Shown here piece by piece: positions 1-11,600 of a stretch of DNA of 64,000 bases; the first letter of the stretch is position 1; each line of letters starts with the position of its first letter. Origin of the DNA: Prinia subflava (lineage: Eukaryota > Chordata > Aves > Passeriformes > Cisticolidae); contig NW_026961082.1 of assembly GCF_021018805.1 (NCBI RefSeq), forward strand, positions 62,001-126,000. Direction: 5' to 3'. A model generated the notes under the pieces. It searched no databases, was not told the DNA's origin, and saw only the letters and a program-made list of their open reading frames with translations. Position numbers and translations under genes: made by a program.

Positions 1-218
1 CTGCAGACGAGGAATACACCAACTGGTACAAAATATACTTCACTTGTGGAAAAGGGGCAAGAAAGTGTCTGCAGCAGCTTCTCTGCTTGCTGCAAACACA
101 GACAACCAACAGGACTTGTGTCTTGAGAAAACCAACACAGCAACAGCAAAGCATAGTGTTCTACATAGCTCTTCCATGGAAAACAAGCAATTTAGATCCT
201 AAAACCTTTGCTCTTGCT
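1..218 (+). repeat. Class A monomer, type specimen (218 bp)
   Basis: This is a representative of the majority class. It starts at CTGCAGACGAGG and ends with TTTGCTCTTGCT. It contains two CTGCAG (PstI) sites 68 bp apart, at 1-6 and 69-74, and an NcoI site in TTCCATGG. Digestion with PstI would therefore give 68 and 150 bp pieces from each A copy. Composition is 52 C and 42 G in 218 bases, with one CpG (in GACGAGG). Common A variants are GAGGAGGAACACACC for GACGAGGAATACACC, CACTAGTGG for CACTTGTGG (creates a SpeI site), GCTGAAAACACAGAGAAC for GCTGCAAACACAGACAAC, and TTCTTAATAGC or TTCTACAGAGC for TTCTACATAGC. Length 218 is not a multiple of three, so every copy shifts the reading frame. Confidence 0.95.
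70..94. other. Short hairpin potential in A monomers
   Basis: TGCAGCAG (70-77) can pair with TTGCTGCA (87-94), giving seven Watson-Crick pairs plus one G-T pair around a 9-nt loop. A copies with GCTGAAAAC lose the outermost pair, and B copies lack the stem. Dyad symmetry is known in several satellites without a CENP-B box, but whether this stem forms or matters is unknown. Confidence 0.4.
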
Positions 219-2616
219 CTGCAGAGGAGGAACACACCAACTGGCACAAAATATACTTCACTAGTGGAAAAGGGGCAAGAAAGTGTCTGCAGCAGCTTCT
301 CTGCTTGCTGAAAACACAGAGAACAAACAGGGCTTGTGTCCTGAGAAAACCAACACAGCAACAGCAAAGCATAGTGTTCTACATAGCTCTTCCATGGAAA
401 ACAAGCAATTTAGATCCTAAAACCTTTGCTCTTGCTCTGCAGACGAGGAATACACCAACTGGTACAAAATATACTTCACTTGTGGAAAAAAGGCAAGAAA
501 CTGTCTGCAGCAGCTTCTCTGCTTGCTGCAAACACAGACAACCAACAGGACTTGTGTCTTGAGAAAACCAACACAGTAACAGCAAAGCACAGTGTTCTAC
601 ATATCTCTTCCAAGGAAATCAAGCAATTTAGGTCCTAAAACCTTTGCTCCTGCTCTCCAGACGAGGAATACACCAACTGGTACAAAATATACGTCAGTAG
701 TGGAAAAGGGGCAAGAAACTGTCTGCAGCAGCTTCTCTGCTTGCTGAAAACACAGAGAACAAACAGGGCTTGTGTCTTGAGAAAACCAACACAGCAACAG
801 CAAAGCATAGTGTTCTACAGAGCTCTTCCATGGAAAACAAGCAATTTAGATCCTAAAACCTTTGCTCTTGCTCTGCAGACGAGGAATACACCAACTGGTA
901 CAAAATATACTTCACTTGTGGAAAAGGGGCAAGAAAGTGTCTGCAGCAGCTTCTCTGCTTGCTGCAAACACAGACAACCAACAGGACTTGTGTCTTGAGA
1001 AAACCAACACAGCAACAGCAAAGCATAGTGTTCTACATAGCTCTTCCATGGAAAACAAGCAATTTAGATCCTAAAACCTTTGCTCTTGCTCTGCAGAGGA
1101 GGAACACACCAACTGGCACAAAATATACTTCACTTGTGGAAAAGGGGCAAGAAAGTGTCTGCAGCAGCTTCTCTGCTTGCTGCAAACACAGACAACCAAC
1201 AGGACTTGTGTCTTGAGAAAACCAACACAGTAACAGCAAAGCACAGTGTTCTACATATCTCTTCCAAGGAAATCAAGCAATTTAGGTCCTAAAACCTTTG
1301 CTCCTGCTCTCCAGACGAGAAATACACCAACTGGTACAAAATATACGTCAGTAGTGGAAAAGGGGCAAGAAACTGTCTGCAGCAGCTTCTCTGCTTGCTG
1401 AAAACACAGAGAACAAACAGGGCTTGTGTCTTGAGAAAACCAACACAGCAACAGCAAAGCATAGTGTTCTACAGAGCTCTTCCATGGAAAACAAGCAATT
1501 TAGATCCTAAAACCTTTGCTCTTGCTCTGCAGACGAGGAATACACCAACTGGTACAAAATATACTTCACTTGTGGAAAAGGGGCAAGAAAGTGTCTGCAG
1601 CAGCTTCTCTGCTTGCTGCAAACACAGACAACCAACAGGACTTGTGTCTTGAGAAAACCAACACAGCAACAGCAAAGCATAGTGTTCTACATAGCTCTTC
1701 CATGGAAAACAAGCAATTTAGATCCTAAAACCTTTGCTCTTGCTCTGCAGAGGAGGAATACACCAACTGGCACAAAATATACTTCACTTGTGGAAAAGGG
1801 GCAAGAAAGTGTCTGCAGCAGCTTCTCTGCTTGCTGCAAACACAGACAACCAACAGGACTTGTGTCTTGAGAAAACCAACACAGTAACAGCAAAGCATAG
1901 TGTTCTACATAGCTCTTCCATGGAAAACAAGCAATTTAGATCCTAAAACCTTTGCTCTTGCTCTGCAGACGAGGAACACACCAACTGGCACAAAATATAC
2001 TTCACCTGTGGAAAAGGGGCAAGAAAGTGTCTGCAGCAGCTTCTCTGCTTGCTGAAAACACAGTGAACAAACAGGGCTTGTGTCTTTAGAAAACCAACAC
2101 AGCAACAGCAAAGCATAGAGTTCTACAGAGCTCTTCCATGGAAAACAAGCAATTTAGATCCTAAAACCTTTGCACTTGCTCTGCAGACGAGGAATACACC
2201 AACTGGTACAAAATATACTTCACTAGTGGAAAAGGGGCAAGAAAGTGTCTGCAGCAGCTTCTCTGCTTGCTGAAAACACAGAGAACAAACAGGGCTTGTG
2301 TCTTGAGAAAACCAACACAGCAACAGCAAAGCATAGTGTTCTTAATAGCTCTTCCATGGAAAACAAGCAATTTAGATCCTAAAACCTTTGCTCTTGCTCT
2401 GCAGACGAGGAATACACCAACTGGTACAAAATATACTTCACTAGTGGAAAAGGAGCAAGAAAGTGTCTGCAGCAGCTTCTCTGCTTGCTGCAAACACAGA
2501 CAACCAACAGGACTTGTGTCTTGAGAAAACCAACACAGCAACAGCAAAGCATAGTGTTCTTAATAGCTCTTCCATGGAAAACAAGCAATTTAGGTCCTAA
2601 AACCTTTGCTCCTGCT

Positions 2617-2838
2617 CTCCAGACGAGGAATACACCAACTGGTACAAAATATACGTCAGTACTGGAGAAAGAAGGTACGTGTCTTCAAGAGCTTCTCTGC
2701 TCGCTGCAAGTACAGAGAACAAACAGGGTTTGTTTCTTGAGAAAACCGACACAACAACAGCAAAGCATAGTGTTCTACAGAGCTCTTCCATGGAAATCAA
2801 GTAATTTAGGTCCTAACATATTTGCTCTTGCTCTGCAG
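2617..2838 (+). other. Splice-like layout in a B monomer (putative, cryptic)
   Basis: A pyrimidine-rich stretch ending in CTCCAG (to 2622) is followed by 52 nt, then AAG/GTACGT with the GT at 2675-2676. The next monomer supplies CTAAC at 2813-2817, a pyrimidine-rich tract and CTGCAG ending at 2838. Read as splice signals this gives a 52-nt exon and a 164-nt intron, with the branch-like A 22 nt from the intron end. The same layout recurs in B copies whose tail reads TCCTAACATATTTGC. No transcript evidence exists here, and a chance match is possible. Confidence 0.3.
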
Positions 2839-3704
2839 ACGAGGAATACACCAACTGGTACAAAATATACTTCACTTGTGGAAAAGGGGCAAGAAAGTGT
2901 CTGCAGCAGCTTCTCTGCTTGCTGCAAACACAGACAACCAACAGGACTTGTGTCTTGAGAAAACCAACACAGTAACAGCAAAGCACAGTGTTCTACATAT
3001 CTCTTCCAAGGAAATCAAGCAATTTAGGTCCTAAAACCTTTGCTCCTGCTCTCCAGACGAGGAATACACCAACTGGTACAAAATATACGTCAGTAGTGGA
3101 AAAGGGGCAAGAAACTGTCTGCAGCAGCTTCTCTGCTTGCTGAAAACACAGAGAACAAACAGGGCTTGTGTCTTGAGAAAACCAACACAGCAACAGCAAA
3201 GCATAGTGTTCTACATAGCTCTTCCATGGAAAACAAGCAATTTAGATCCTAAAACCTTTGCTCTTGCTCTGCAGAGGAGGAATACACCAACTGGCACAAA
3301 ATATACTTCACTTGTGGAAAAGGGGCAAGAAAGTGTCTGCAGCAGCTTCTCTGCTTGCTGCAAACACAGACAACCAACAGGACTTGTGTCTTGAGAAAAC
3401 CAACACAGTAACAGCAAAGCATAGTGTTCTACATAGCTCTTCCATGGAAAACAAGCAATTTAGATCCTAAAACCTTTGCTCTTGCTCTGCAGACGAGGAA
3501 CACACCAACTGGCACAAAATATACTTCACCTGTGGAAAAGGGGCAAGAAAGTGTCTGCAGCAGCTTCTCTGCTTGCTGAAAACACAGACAACCAACAGGA
3601 CTTGTGTCTTGAGAAAACCAACACAGCAACAGCAAAGCACAGTGTTCTACATATCTCTTCCAAGGAAATCAAGCAATTTAGGTCCTAAAACCTTTGCTCC
3701 TGCT

Positions 3705-3920
3705 CTCCAGACGAGGAATACACCAACTGGTACAAAATATACGTCAGTAGTGGAGAAAGCAGGTACGTGTCTTCAAGAGCTTCTCTGCTCGCTGCAAGTA
3801 CAGAGAACAAACAGGGTTTGTTTCTTGAGAAAACCGACACAGCAACAGCAAAGCATAGTGTTCTACAGAGCTCTTCCATGGAAAACAAGCAATTTAGATC
3901 CTAAAACCTTTGCTCTTGCT
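3705..3920 (+). repeat. Class B monomer, type specimen (216 bp)
   Basis: This is a clean B copy with an A-like tail. The 2-bp shortening lies between GTGG (from 3751) and the following CTTCTCTGC, where B reads GAGAAAGCAGGTACGTG. It has five CpG (GACGAGG, TACGTC, TACGTG, CTCGCTG, ACCGAC) against one in A. It lacks both PstI sites found in A, so B copies would show as longer fragments in a PstI ladder. B is exactly 72 codons long, so a reading frame entering a B copy is not shifted, unlike in A. Many other B copies instead end in a tail reading TCCTAACATATTTGCTC. Confidence 0.93.
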
Positions 3921-5560
3921 CTGCAGACGAGGAATACACCAACTGGTACAAAATATACTTCACTTGTGGAAAAGGGGCAAGAAAGTGTCTGCAGCAGCTT
4001 CTCTGCTTGCTGCAAACACAGACAACCAACAGGACTTGTGTCTTGAGAAAACCAACACAGCAACAGCAAAGCATAGTGTTCTACATAGCTCTTCCATGGA
4101 AAACAAGCAATTTAGATCCTAAAACCTTTGCTCTTGCTCTGCAGAGGAGGAACACACCAACTGGCACAAAATATACTTCACTAGTGGAAAAGGGGCAAGA
4201 AAGTGTCTGCAGCAGCTTCTCTGCTTGCTGAAAACACAGAGAACAAACAGGGCTTGTGTCCTGAGAAAACCAACACAGCAACAGCAAAGCATAGTGTTCT
4301 ACATAGCTCTTCCATGGAAAACAAGCAATTTAGATCCTAAAACCTTTGCTCTTGCTCTGCAGACGAGGAATACACCAACTGGTACAAAATATACTTCACT
4401 TGTGGAAAAAAGGCAAGAAACTGTCTGCAGCAGCTTCTCTGCTTGCTGCAAACACAGACAACCAACAGGACTTGTGTCTTGAGAAAACCAACACAGTAAC
4501 AGCAAAGCACAGTGTTCTACATATCTCTTCCAAGGAAATCAAGCAATTTAGGTCCTAAAACCTTTGCTCCTGCTCTCCAGACGAGGAATACACCAACTGG
4601 TACAAAATATACGTCAGTAGTGGAAAAGGGGCAAGAAACTGTCTGCAGCAGCTTCTCTGCTTGCTGAAAACACAGAGAACAAACAGGGCTTGTGTCTTGA
4701 GAAAACCAACACAGCAACAGCAAAGCATAGTGTTCTACAGAGCTCTTCCATGGAAAACAAGCAATTTAGATCCTAAAACCTTTGCTCTTGCTCTGCAGAC
4801 GAGGAATACACCAACTGGTACAAAATATACTTCACTTGTGGAAAAGGGGCAAGAAAGTGTCTGCAGCAGCTTCTCTGCTTGCTGCAAACACAGACAACCA
4901 ACAGGACTTGTGTCTTGAGAAAACCAACACAGCAACAGCAAAGCATAGTGTTCTACATAGCTCTTCCATGGAAAACAAGCAATTTAGATCCTAAAACCTT
5001 TGCTCTTGCTCTGCAGAGGAGGAACACACCAACTGGCACAAAATATACTTCACTTGTGGAAAAGGGGCAAGAAAGTGTCTGCAGCAGCTTCTCTGCTTGC
5101 TGCAAACACAGACAACCAACAGGACTTGTGTCTTGAGAAAACCAACACAGTAACAGCAAAGCACAGTGTTCTACATATCTCTTCCAAGGAAATCAAGCAA
5201 TTTAGGTCCTAAAACCTTTGCTCCTGCTCTCCAGACGAGAAATACACCAACTGGTACAAAATATACGTCAGTAGTGGAAAAGGGGCAAGAAACTGTCTGC
5301 AGCAGCTTCTCTGCTTGCTGAAAACACAGAGAACAAACAGGGCTTGTGTCTTGAGAAAACCAACACAGCAACAGCAAAGCATAGTGTTCTACAGAGCTCT
5401 TCCATGGAAAACAAGCAATTTAGATCCTAAAACCTTTGCTCTTGCTCTGCAGACGAGGAATACACCAACTGGTACAAAATATACTTCACTTGTGGAAAAG
5501 GGGCAAGAAAGTGTCTGCAGCAGCTTCTCTGCTTGCTGCAAACACAGACAACCAACAGGA

Positions 5561-8500
5561 CTTGTGTCTTGAGAAAACCAACACAGCAACAGCAAAGCAT
5601 AGTGTTCTACATAGCTCTTCCATGGAAAACAAGCAATTTAGATCCTAAAACCTTTGCTCTTGCTCTGCAGAGGAGGAATACACCAACTGGCACAAAATAT
5701 ACTTCACTTGTGGAAAAGGGGCAAGAAAGTGTCTGCAGCAGCTTCTCTGCTTGCTGCAAACACAGACAACCAACAGGACTTGTGTCTTGAGAAAACCAAC
5801 ACAGTAACAGCAAAGCATAGTGTTCTACATAGCTCTTCCATGGAAAACAAGCAATTTAGATCCTAAAACCTTTGCTCTTGCTCTGCAGACGAGGAACACA
5901 CCAACTGGCACAAAATATACTTCACCTGTGGAAAAGGGGCAAGAAAGTGTCTGCAGCAGCTTCTCTGCTTGCTGAAAACACAGTGAACAAACAGGGCTTG
6001 TGTCTTTAGAAAACCAACACAGCAACAGCAAAGCATAGAGTTCTACAGAGCTCTTCCATGGAAAACAAGCAATTTAGATCCTAAAACCTTTGCACTTGCT
6101 CTGCAGACGAGGAATACACCAACTGGTACAAAATATACTTCACTAGTGGAAAAGGGGCAAGAAAGTGTCTGCAGCAGCTTCTCTGCTTGCTGAAAACACA
6201 GAGAACAAACAGGGCTTGTGTCTTGAGAAAACCAACACAGCAACAGCAAAGCATAGTGTTCTTAATAGCTCTTCCATGGAAAACAAGCAATTTAGATCCT
6301 AAAACCTTTGCTCTTGCTCTGCAGACGAGGAATACACCAACTGGTACAAAATATACTTCACTAGTGGAAAAGGAGCAAGAAAGTGTCTGCAGCAGCTTCT
6401 CTGCTTGCTGCAAACACAGACAACCAACAGGACTTGTGTCTTGAGAAAACCAACACAGCAACAGCAAAGCATAGTGTTCTTAATAGCTCTTCCATGGAAA
6501 ACAAGCAATTTAGGTCCTAAAACCTTTGCTCCTGCTCTCCAGACGAGGAATACACCAACTGGTACAAAATATACGTCAGTACTGGAGAAAGAAGGTACGT
6601 GTCTTCAAGAGCTTCTCTGCTCGCTGCAAGTACAGAGAACAAACAGGGTTTGTTTCTTGAGAAAACCGACACAACAACAGCAAAGCATAGTGTTCTACAG
6701 AGCTCTTCCATGGAAATCAAGTAATTTAGGTCCTAACATATTTGCTCTTGCTCTGCAGACGAGGAATACACCAACTGGTACAAAATATACTTCACTTGTG
6801 GAAAAGGGGCAAGAAAGTGTCTGCAGCAGCTTCTCTGCTTGCTGCAAACACAGACAACCAACAGGACTTGTGTCTTGAGAAAACCAACACAGTAACAGCA
6901 AAGCACAGTGTTCTACATATCTCTTCCAAGGAAATCAAGCAATTTAGGTCCTAAAACCTTTGCTCCTGCTCTCCAGACGAGGAATACACCAACTGGTACA
7001 AAATATACGTCAGTAGTGGAAAAGGGGCAAGAAACTGTCTGCAGCAGCTTCTCTGCTTGCTGAAAACACAGAGAACAAACAGGGCTTGTGTCTTGAGAAA
7101 ACCAACACAGCAACAGCAAAGCATAGTGTTCTACATAGCTCTTCCATGGAAAACAAGCAATTTAGATCCTAAAACCTTTGCTCTTGCTCTGCAGAGGAGG
7201 AATACACCAACTGGCACAAAATATACTTCACTTGTGGAAAAGGGGCAAGAAAGTGTCTGCAGCAGCTTCTCTGCTTGCTGCAAACACAGACAACCAACAG
7301 GACTTGTGTCTTGAGAAAACCAACACAGTAACAGCAAAGCATAGTGTTCTACATAGCTCTTCCATGGAAAACAAGCAATTTAGATCCTAAAACCTTTGCT
7401 CTTGCTCTGCAGACGAGGAACACACCAACTGGCACAAAATATACTTCACCTGTGGAAAAGGGGCAAGAAAGTGTCTGCAGCAGCTTCTCTGCTTGCTGAA
7501 AACACAGTGAACAAACAGGGCTTGTGTCTTTAGAAAACCAACACAGCAACAGCAAAGCATAGAGTTCTACAGAGCTCTTCCATGGAAAACAAGCAATTTA
7601 GATCCTAAAACCTTTGCACTTGCTCTGCAGACGAGGAATACACCAACTGGTACAAAATATACTTCACTAGTGGAAAAGGGGCAAGAAAGTGTCTGCAGCA
7701 GCTTCTCTGCTTGCTGAAAACACAGAGAACAAACAGGGCTTGTGTCTTGAGAAAACCAACACAGCAACAGCAAAGCATAGTGTTCTTAATAGCTCTTCCA
7801 TGGAAAACAAGCAATTTAGATCCTAAAACCTTTGCTCTTGCTCTGCAGACGAGGAATACACCAACTGGTACAAAATATACTTCACTAGTGGAAAAGGAGC
7901 AAGAAAGTGTCTGCAGCAGCTTCTCTGCTTGCTGCAAACACAGACAACCAACAGGACTTGTGTCTTGAGAAAACCAACACAGCAACAGCAAAGCATAGTG
8001 TTCTTAATAGCTCTTCCATGGAAAACAAGCAATTTAGGTCCTAAAACCTTTGCTCCTGCTCTCCAGACGAGGAATACACCAACTGGTACAAAATATACGT
8101 CAGTACTGGAGAAAGAAGGTACGTGTCTTCAAGAGCTTCTCTGCTCGCTGCAAGTACAGAGAACAAACAGGGTTTGTTTCTTGAGAAAACCGACACAACA
8201 ACAGCAAAGCATAGTGTTCTACAGAGCTCTTCCATGGAAATCAAGTAATTTAGGTCCTAACATATTTGCTCTTGCTCTGCAGACGAGGAATACACCAACT
8301 GGTACAAAATATACTTCACTTGTGGAAAAGGGGCAAGAAAGTGTCTGCAGCAGCTTCTCTGCTTGCTGCAAACACAGACAACCAACAGGACTTGTGTCTT
8401 GAGAAAACCAACACAGTAACAGCAAAGCACAGTGTTCTACATATCTCTTCCAAGGAAATCAAGCAATTTAGGTCCTAAAACCTTTGCTCCTGCTCTCCAG

Positions 8501-8659
8501 ACGAGGAATACACCAACTGGTACAAAATATACGTCAGTAGTGGAAAAGGGGCAAGAAACTGTCTGCAGCAGCTTCTCTGCTTGCTGAAAACACAGAGAAC
8601 AAACAGGGCTTGTGTCTTGAGAAAACCAACACAGCAACAGCAAAGCATAGTGTTCTACA
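5561..8659 (+). repeat. Nested 7-monomer tandem duplication, 1,524 bp
   Basis: Bases 5561-7135 match 7085-8659 at offset 1,524 (six A plus one B). The two matches overlap by about 51 bases, as expected for a direct tandem duplication. It lies across the junction of the second and third copies of the 18-monomer unit and explains why 7508-8341 does not match at offset 3,920. Limits are set by substitutions at 5560/7084 and 7136/8660. Confidence 0.87.
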
Positions 8660-11600
8660 GAGCTCTTCCATGGAAAACAAGCAATTTAGATCCTAAAACC
8701 TTTGCTCTTGCTCTGCAGACGAGGAATACACCAACTGGTACAAAATATACTTCACTTGTGGAAAAGGGGCAAGAAAGTGTCTGCAGCAGCTTCTCTGCTT
8801 GCTGCAAACACAGACAACCAACAGGACTTGTGTCTTGAGAAAACCAACACAGCAACAGCAAAGCATAGTGTTCTACATAGCTCTTCCATGGAAAACAAGC
8901 AATTTAGATCCTAAAACCTTTGCTCTTGCTCTGCAGAGGAGGAACACACCAACTGGCACAAAATATACTTCACTTGTGGAAAAGGGGCAAGAAAGTGTCT
9001 GCAGCAGCTTCTCTGCTTGCTGCAAACACAGACAACCAACAGGACTTGTGTCTTGAGAAAACCAACACAGTAACAGCAAAGCACAGTGTTCTACATATCT
9101 CTTCCAAGGAAATCAAGCAATTTAGGTCCTAAAACCTTTGCTCCTGCTCTCCAGACGAGAAATACACCAACTGGTACAAAATATACGTCAGTAGTGGAAA
9201 AGGGGCAAGAAACTGTCTGCAGCAGCTTCTCTGCTTGCTGAAAACACAGAGAACAAACAGGGCTTGTGTCTTGAGAAAACCAACACAGCAACAGCAAAGC
9301 ATAGTGTTCTACAGAGCTCTTCCATGGAAAACAAGCAATTTAGATCCTAAAACCTTTGCTCTTGCTCTGCAGACGAGGAATACACCAACTGGTACAAAAT
9401 ATACTTCACTTGTGGAAAAGGGGCAAGAAAGTGTCTGCAGCAGCTTCTCTGCTTGCTGCAAACACAGACAACCAACAGGACTTGTGTCTTGAGAAAACCA
9501 ACACAGCAACAGCAAAGCATAGTGTTCTACATAGCTCTTCCATGGAAAACAAGCAATTTAGATCCTAAAACCTTTGCTCTTGCTCTGCAGAGGAGGAATA
9601 CACCAACTGGCACAAAATATACTTCACTTGTGGAAAAGGGGCAAGAAAGTGTCTGCAGCAGCTTCTCTGCTTGCTGCAAACACAGACAACCAACAGGACT
9701 TGTGTCTTGAGAAAACCAACACAGTAACAGCAAAGCATAGTGTTCTACATAGCTCTTCCATGGAAAACAAGCAATTTAGATCCTAAAACCTTTGCTCTTG
9801 CTCTGCAGACGAGGAACACACCAACTGGCACAAAATATACTTCACCTGTGGAAAAGGGGCAAGAAAGTGTCTGCAGCAGCTTCTCTGCTTGCTGAAAACA
9901 CAGTGAACAAACAGGGCTTGTGTCTTTAGAAAACCAACACAGCAACAGCAAAGCATAGAGTTCTACAGAGCTCTTCCATGGAAAACAAGCAATTTAGATC
10001 CTAAAACCTTTGCACTTGCTCTGCAGACGAGGAATACACCAACTGGTACAAAATATACTTCACTAGTGGAAAAGGGGCAAGAAAGTGTCTGCAGCAGCTT
10101 CTCTGCTTGCTGAAAACACAGAGAACAAACAGGGCTTGTGTCTTGAGAAAACCAACACAGCAACAGCAAAGCATAGTGTTCTTAATAGCTCTTCCATGGA
10201 AAACAAGCAATTTAGATCCTAAAACCTTTGCTCTTGCTCTGCAGACGAGGAATACACCAACTGGTACAAAATATACTTCACTAGTGGAAAAGGAGCAAGA
10301 AAGTGTCTGCAGCAGCTTCTCTGCTTGCTGCAAACACAGACAACCAACAGGACTTGTGTCTTGAGAAAACCAACACAGCAACAGCAAAGCATAGTGTTCT
10401 TAATAGCTCTTCCATGGAAAACAAGCAATTTAGGTCCTAAAACCTTTGCTCCTGCTCTCCAGACGAGGAATACACCAACTGGTACAAAATATACGTCAGT
10501 ACTGGAGAAAGAAGGTACGTGTCTTCAAGAGCTTCTCTGCTCGCTGCAAGTACAGAGAACAAACAGGGTTTGTTTCTTGAGAAAACCGACACAACAACAG
10601 CAAAGCATAGTGTTCTACAGAGCTCTTCCATGGAAATCAAGTAATTTAGGTCCTAACATATTTGCTCTTGCTCTGCAGACGAGGAATACACCAACTGGTA
10701 CAAAATATACTTCACTTGTGGAAAAGGGGCAAGAAAGTGTCTGCAGCAGCTTCTCTGCTTGCTGCAAACACAGACAACCAACAGGACTTGTGTCTTGAGA
10801 AAACCAACACAGCAACAGCAAAGCATAGTGTTCTACATAGCTCTTCCATGGAAAACAAGCAATTTAGATCCTAAAACCTTTGCTCTTGCTCTGCAGACGA
10901 GGAATACACCAACTGGTACAAAATATACTTCACTTGTGGAAAAGGAGCAAGAAAGTGTCTGCAGCAGCTTCTCTGCTTGCTGCAAACACAGACAACCAAC
11001 AGGACTTGTGTCTTGAGAAAACCAACACAGCAACAGCAAAGCATAGTGTTCTACATAGCTCTTCCATGGAAAACAAGCAATTTAGATCCTAAAACCTTTG
11101 CTCTTGCTCTGCAGAGGAAGAACACACCAACTGGCACAAAATATACTTCACTTGTGGAAAAGGGGCAAGAAAGTGTCTGCAGCAGCTTCTCTGCTTGCTG
11201 AAAACACAGAGAACAAACAGGGCTTGTGTCTTGAGAAAACCAACACAGCAACAGCAAAGCATAGTGTTCTACATAGCTCTTCCATGGAAAACAAGCAATT
11301 TAGATCCTAAAACCTTTGCACTTGCTCTGCAGACGAGGAATACACCAACTGGTACAAAATATACTTCACTAGTGGAAAAGGGGCAAGAAAGTGTCTGCAG
11401 CAGCTTCTCTGCTTGCTGAAAACACAGAGAACAAACAGGGCTTGTGTCTTGAGAAAACAAACACAGCAACCGAAAACCATAGTGTTCTACAGAGCTCTTC
11501 CATGGAAATTAAGCAGTTTAGGTCCTAACACCTTTGCTCTTGCTCTGCAGACGAGGAATACACCAACTGGTACAAAATATACTTCACTTGTGGAAAAAAG

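Larger units (their letters stand above)
1..10812 (+). repeat. 18-monomer higher-order repeat, period 3,920 bp, nearly three copies
   Basis: Bases 1-3587 match 3921-7507, and 4422-6892 match 8342-10812, both at offset 3,920 (16 A plus 2 B monomers). All conceptual translations agree across the matches. Private variants recur at the same offset, for example GACGAGAAATACACC near 1316, 5236 and 9156, and AGCATAGAGTTC near 2115, 6035 and 9955. The matching stops abruptly at 3588/7508 (ACAGACA against ACAGTGA) and at 6893/10813. The left limit is the window edge. Confidence 0.9.

Noticed and set aside
1..218. Ancient internal duplication of a half-monomer
   Set aside because: The stretches around CTGCTTGCTGCAAACACAG and CTCTTGCTCTGCAGACGAG look alike, but similarity is short and low-complexity. 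I could not support a half-unit origin.
161..367. Minus-strand cysteine-rich hydrophobic peptides, about 60-70 residues, in each A monomer
   Set aside because: They arise from the reverse complement of the pyrimidine and CAG-rich parts of the monomer. They appear in nearly all copies, have no separate promoter or conserved context, and vary freely.
2597..2800. Minus-strand 67-residue ATG-started stretch in each B monomer
   Set aside because: It is a by-product of B lacking stops in that frame. It is broken or altered by single-base changes in several copies without any compensation.
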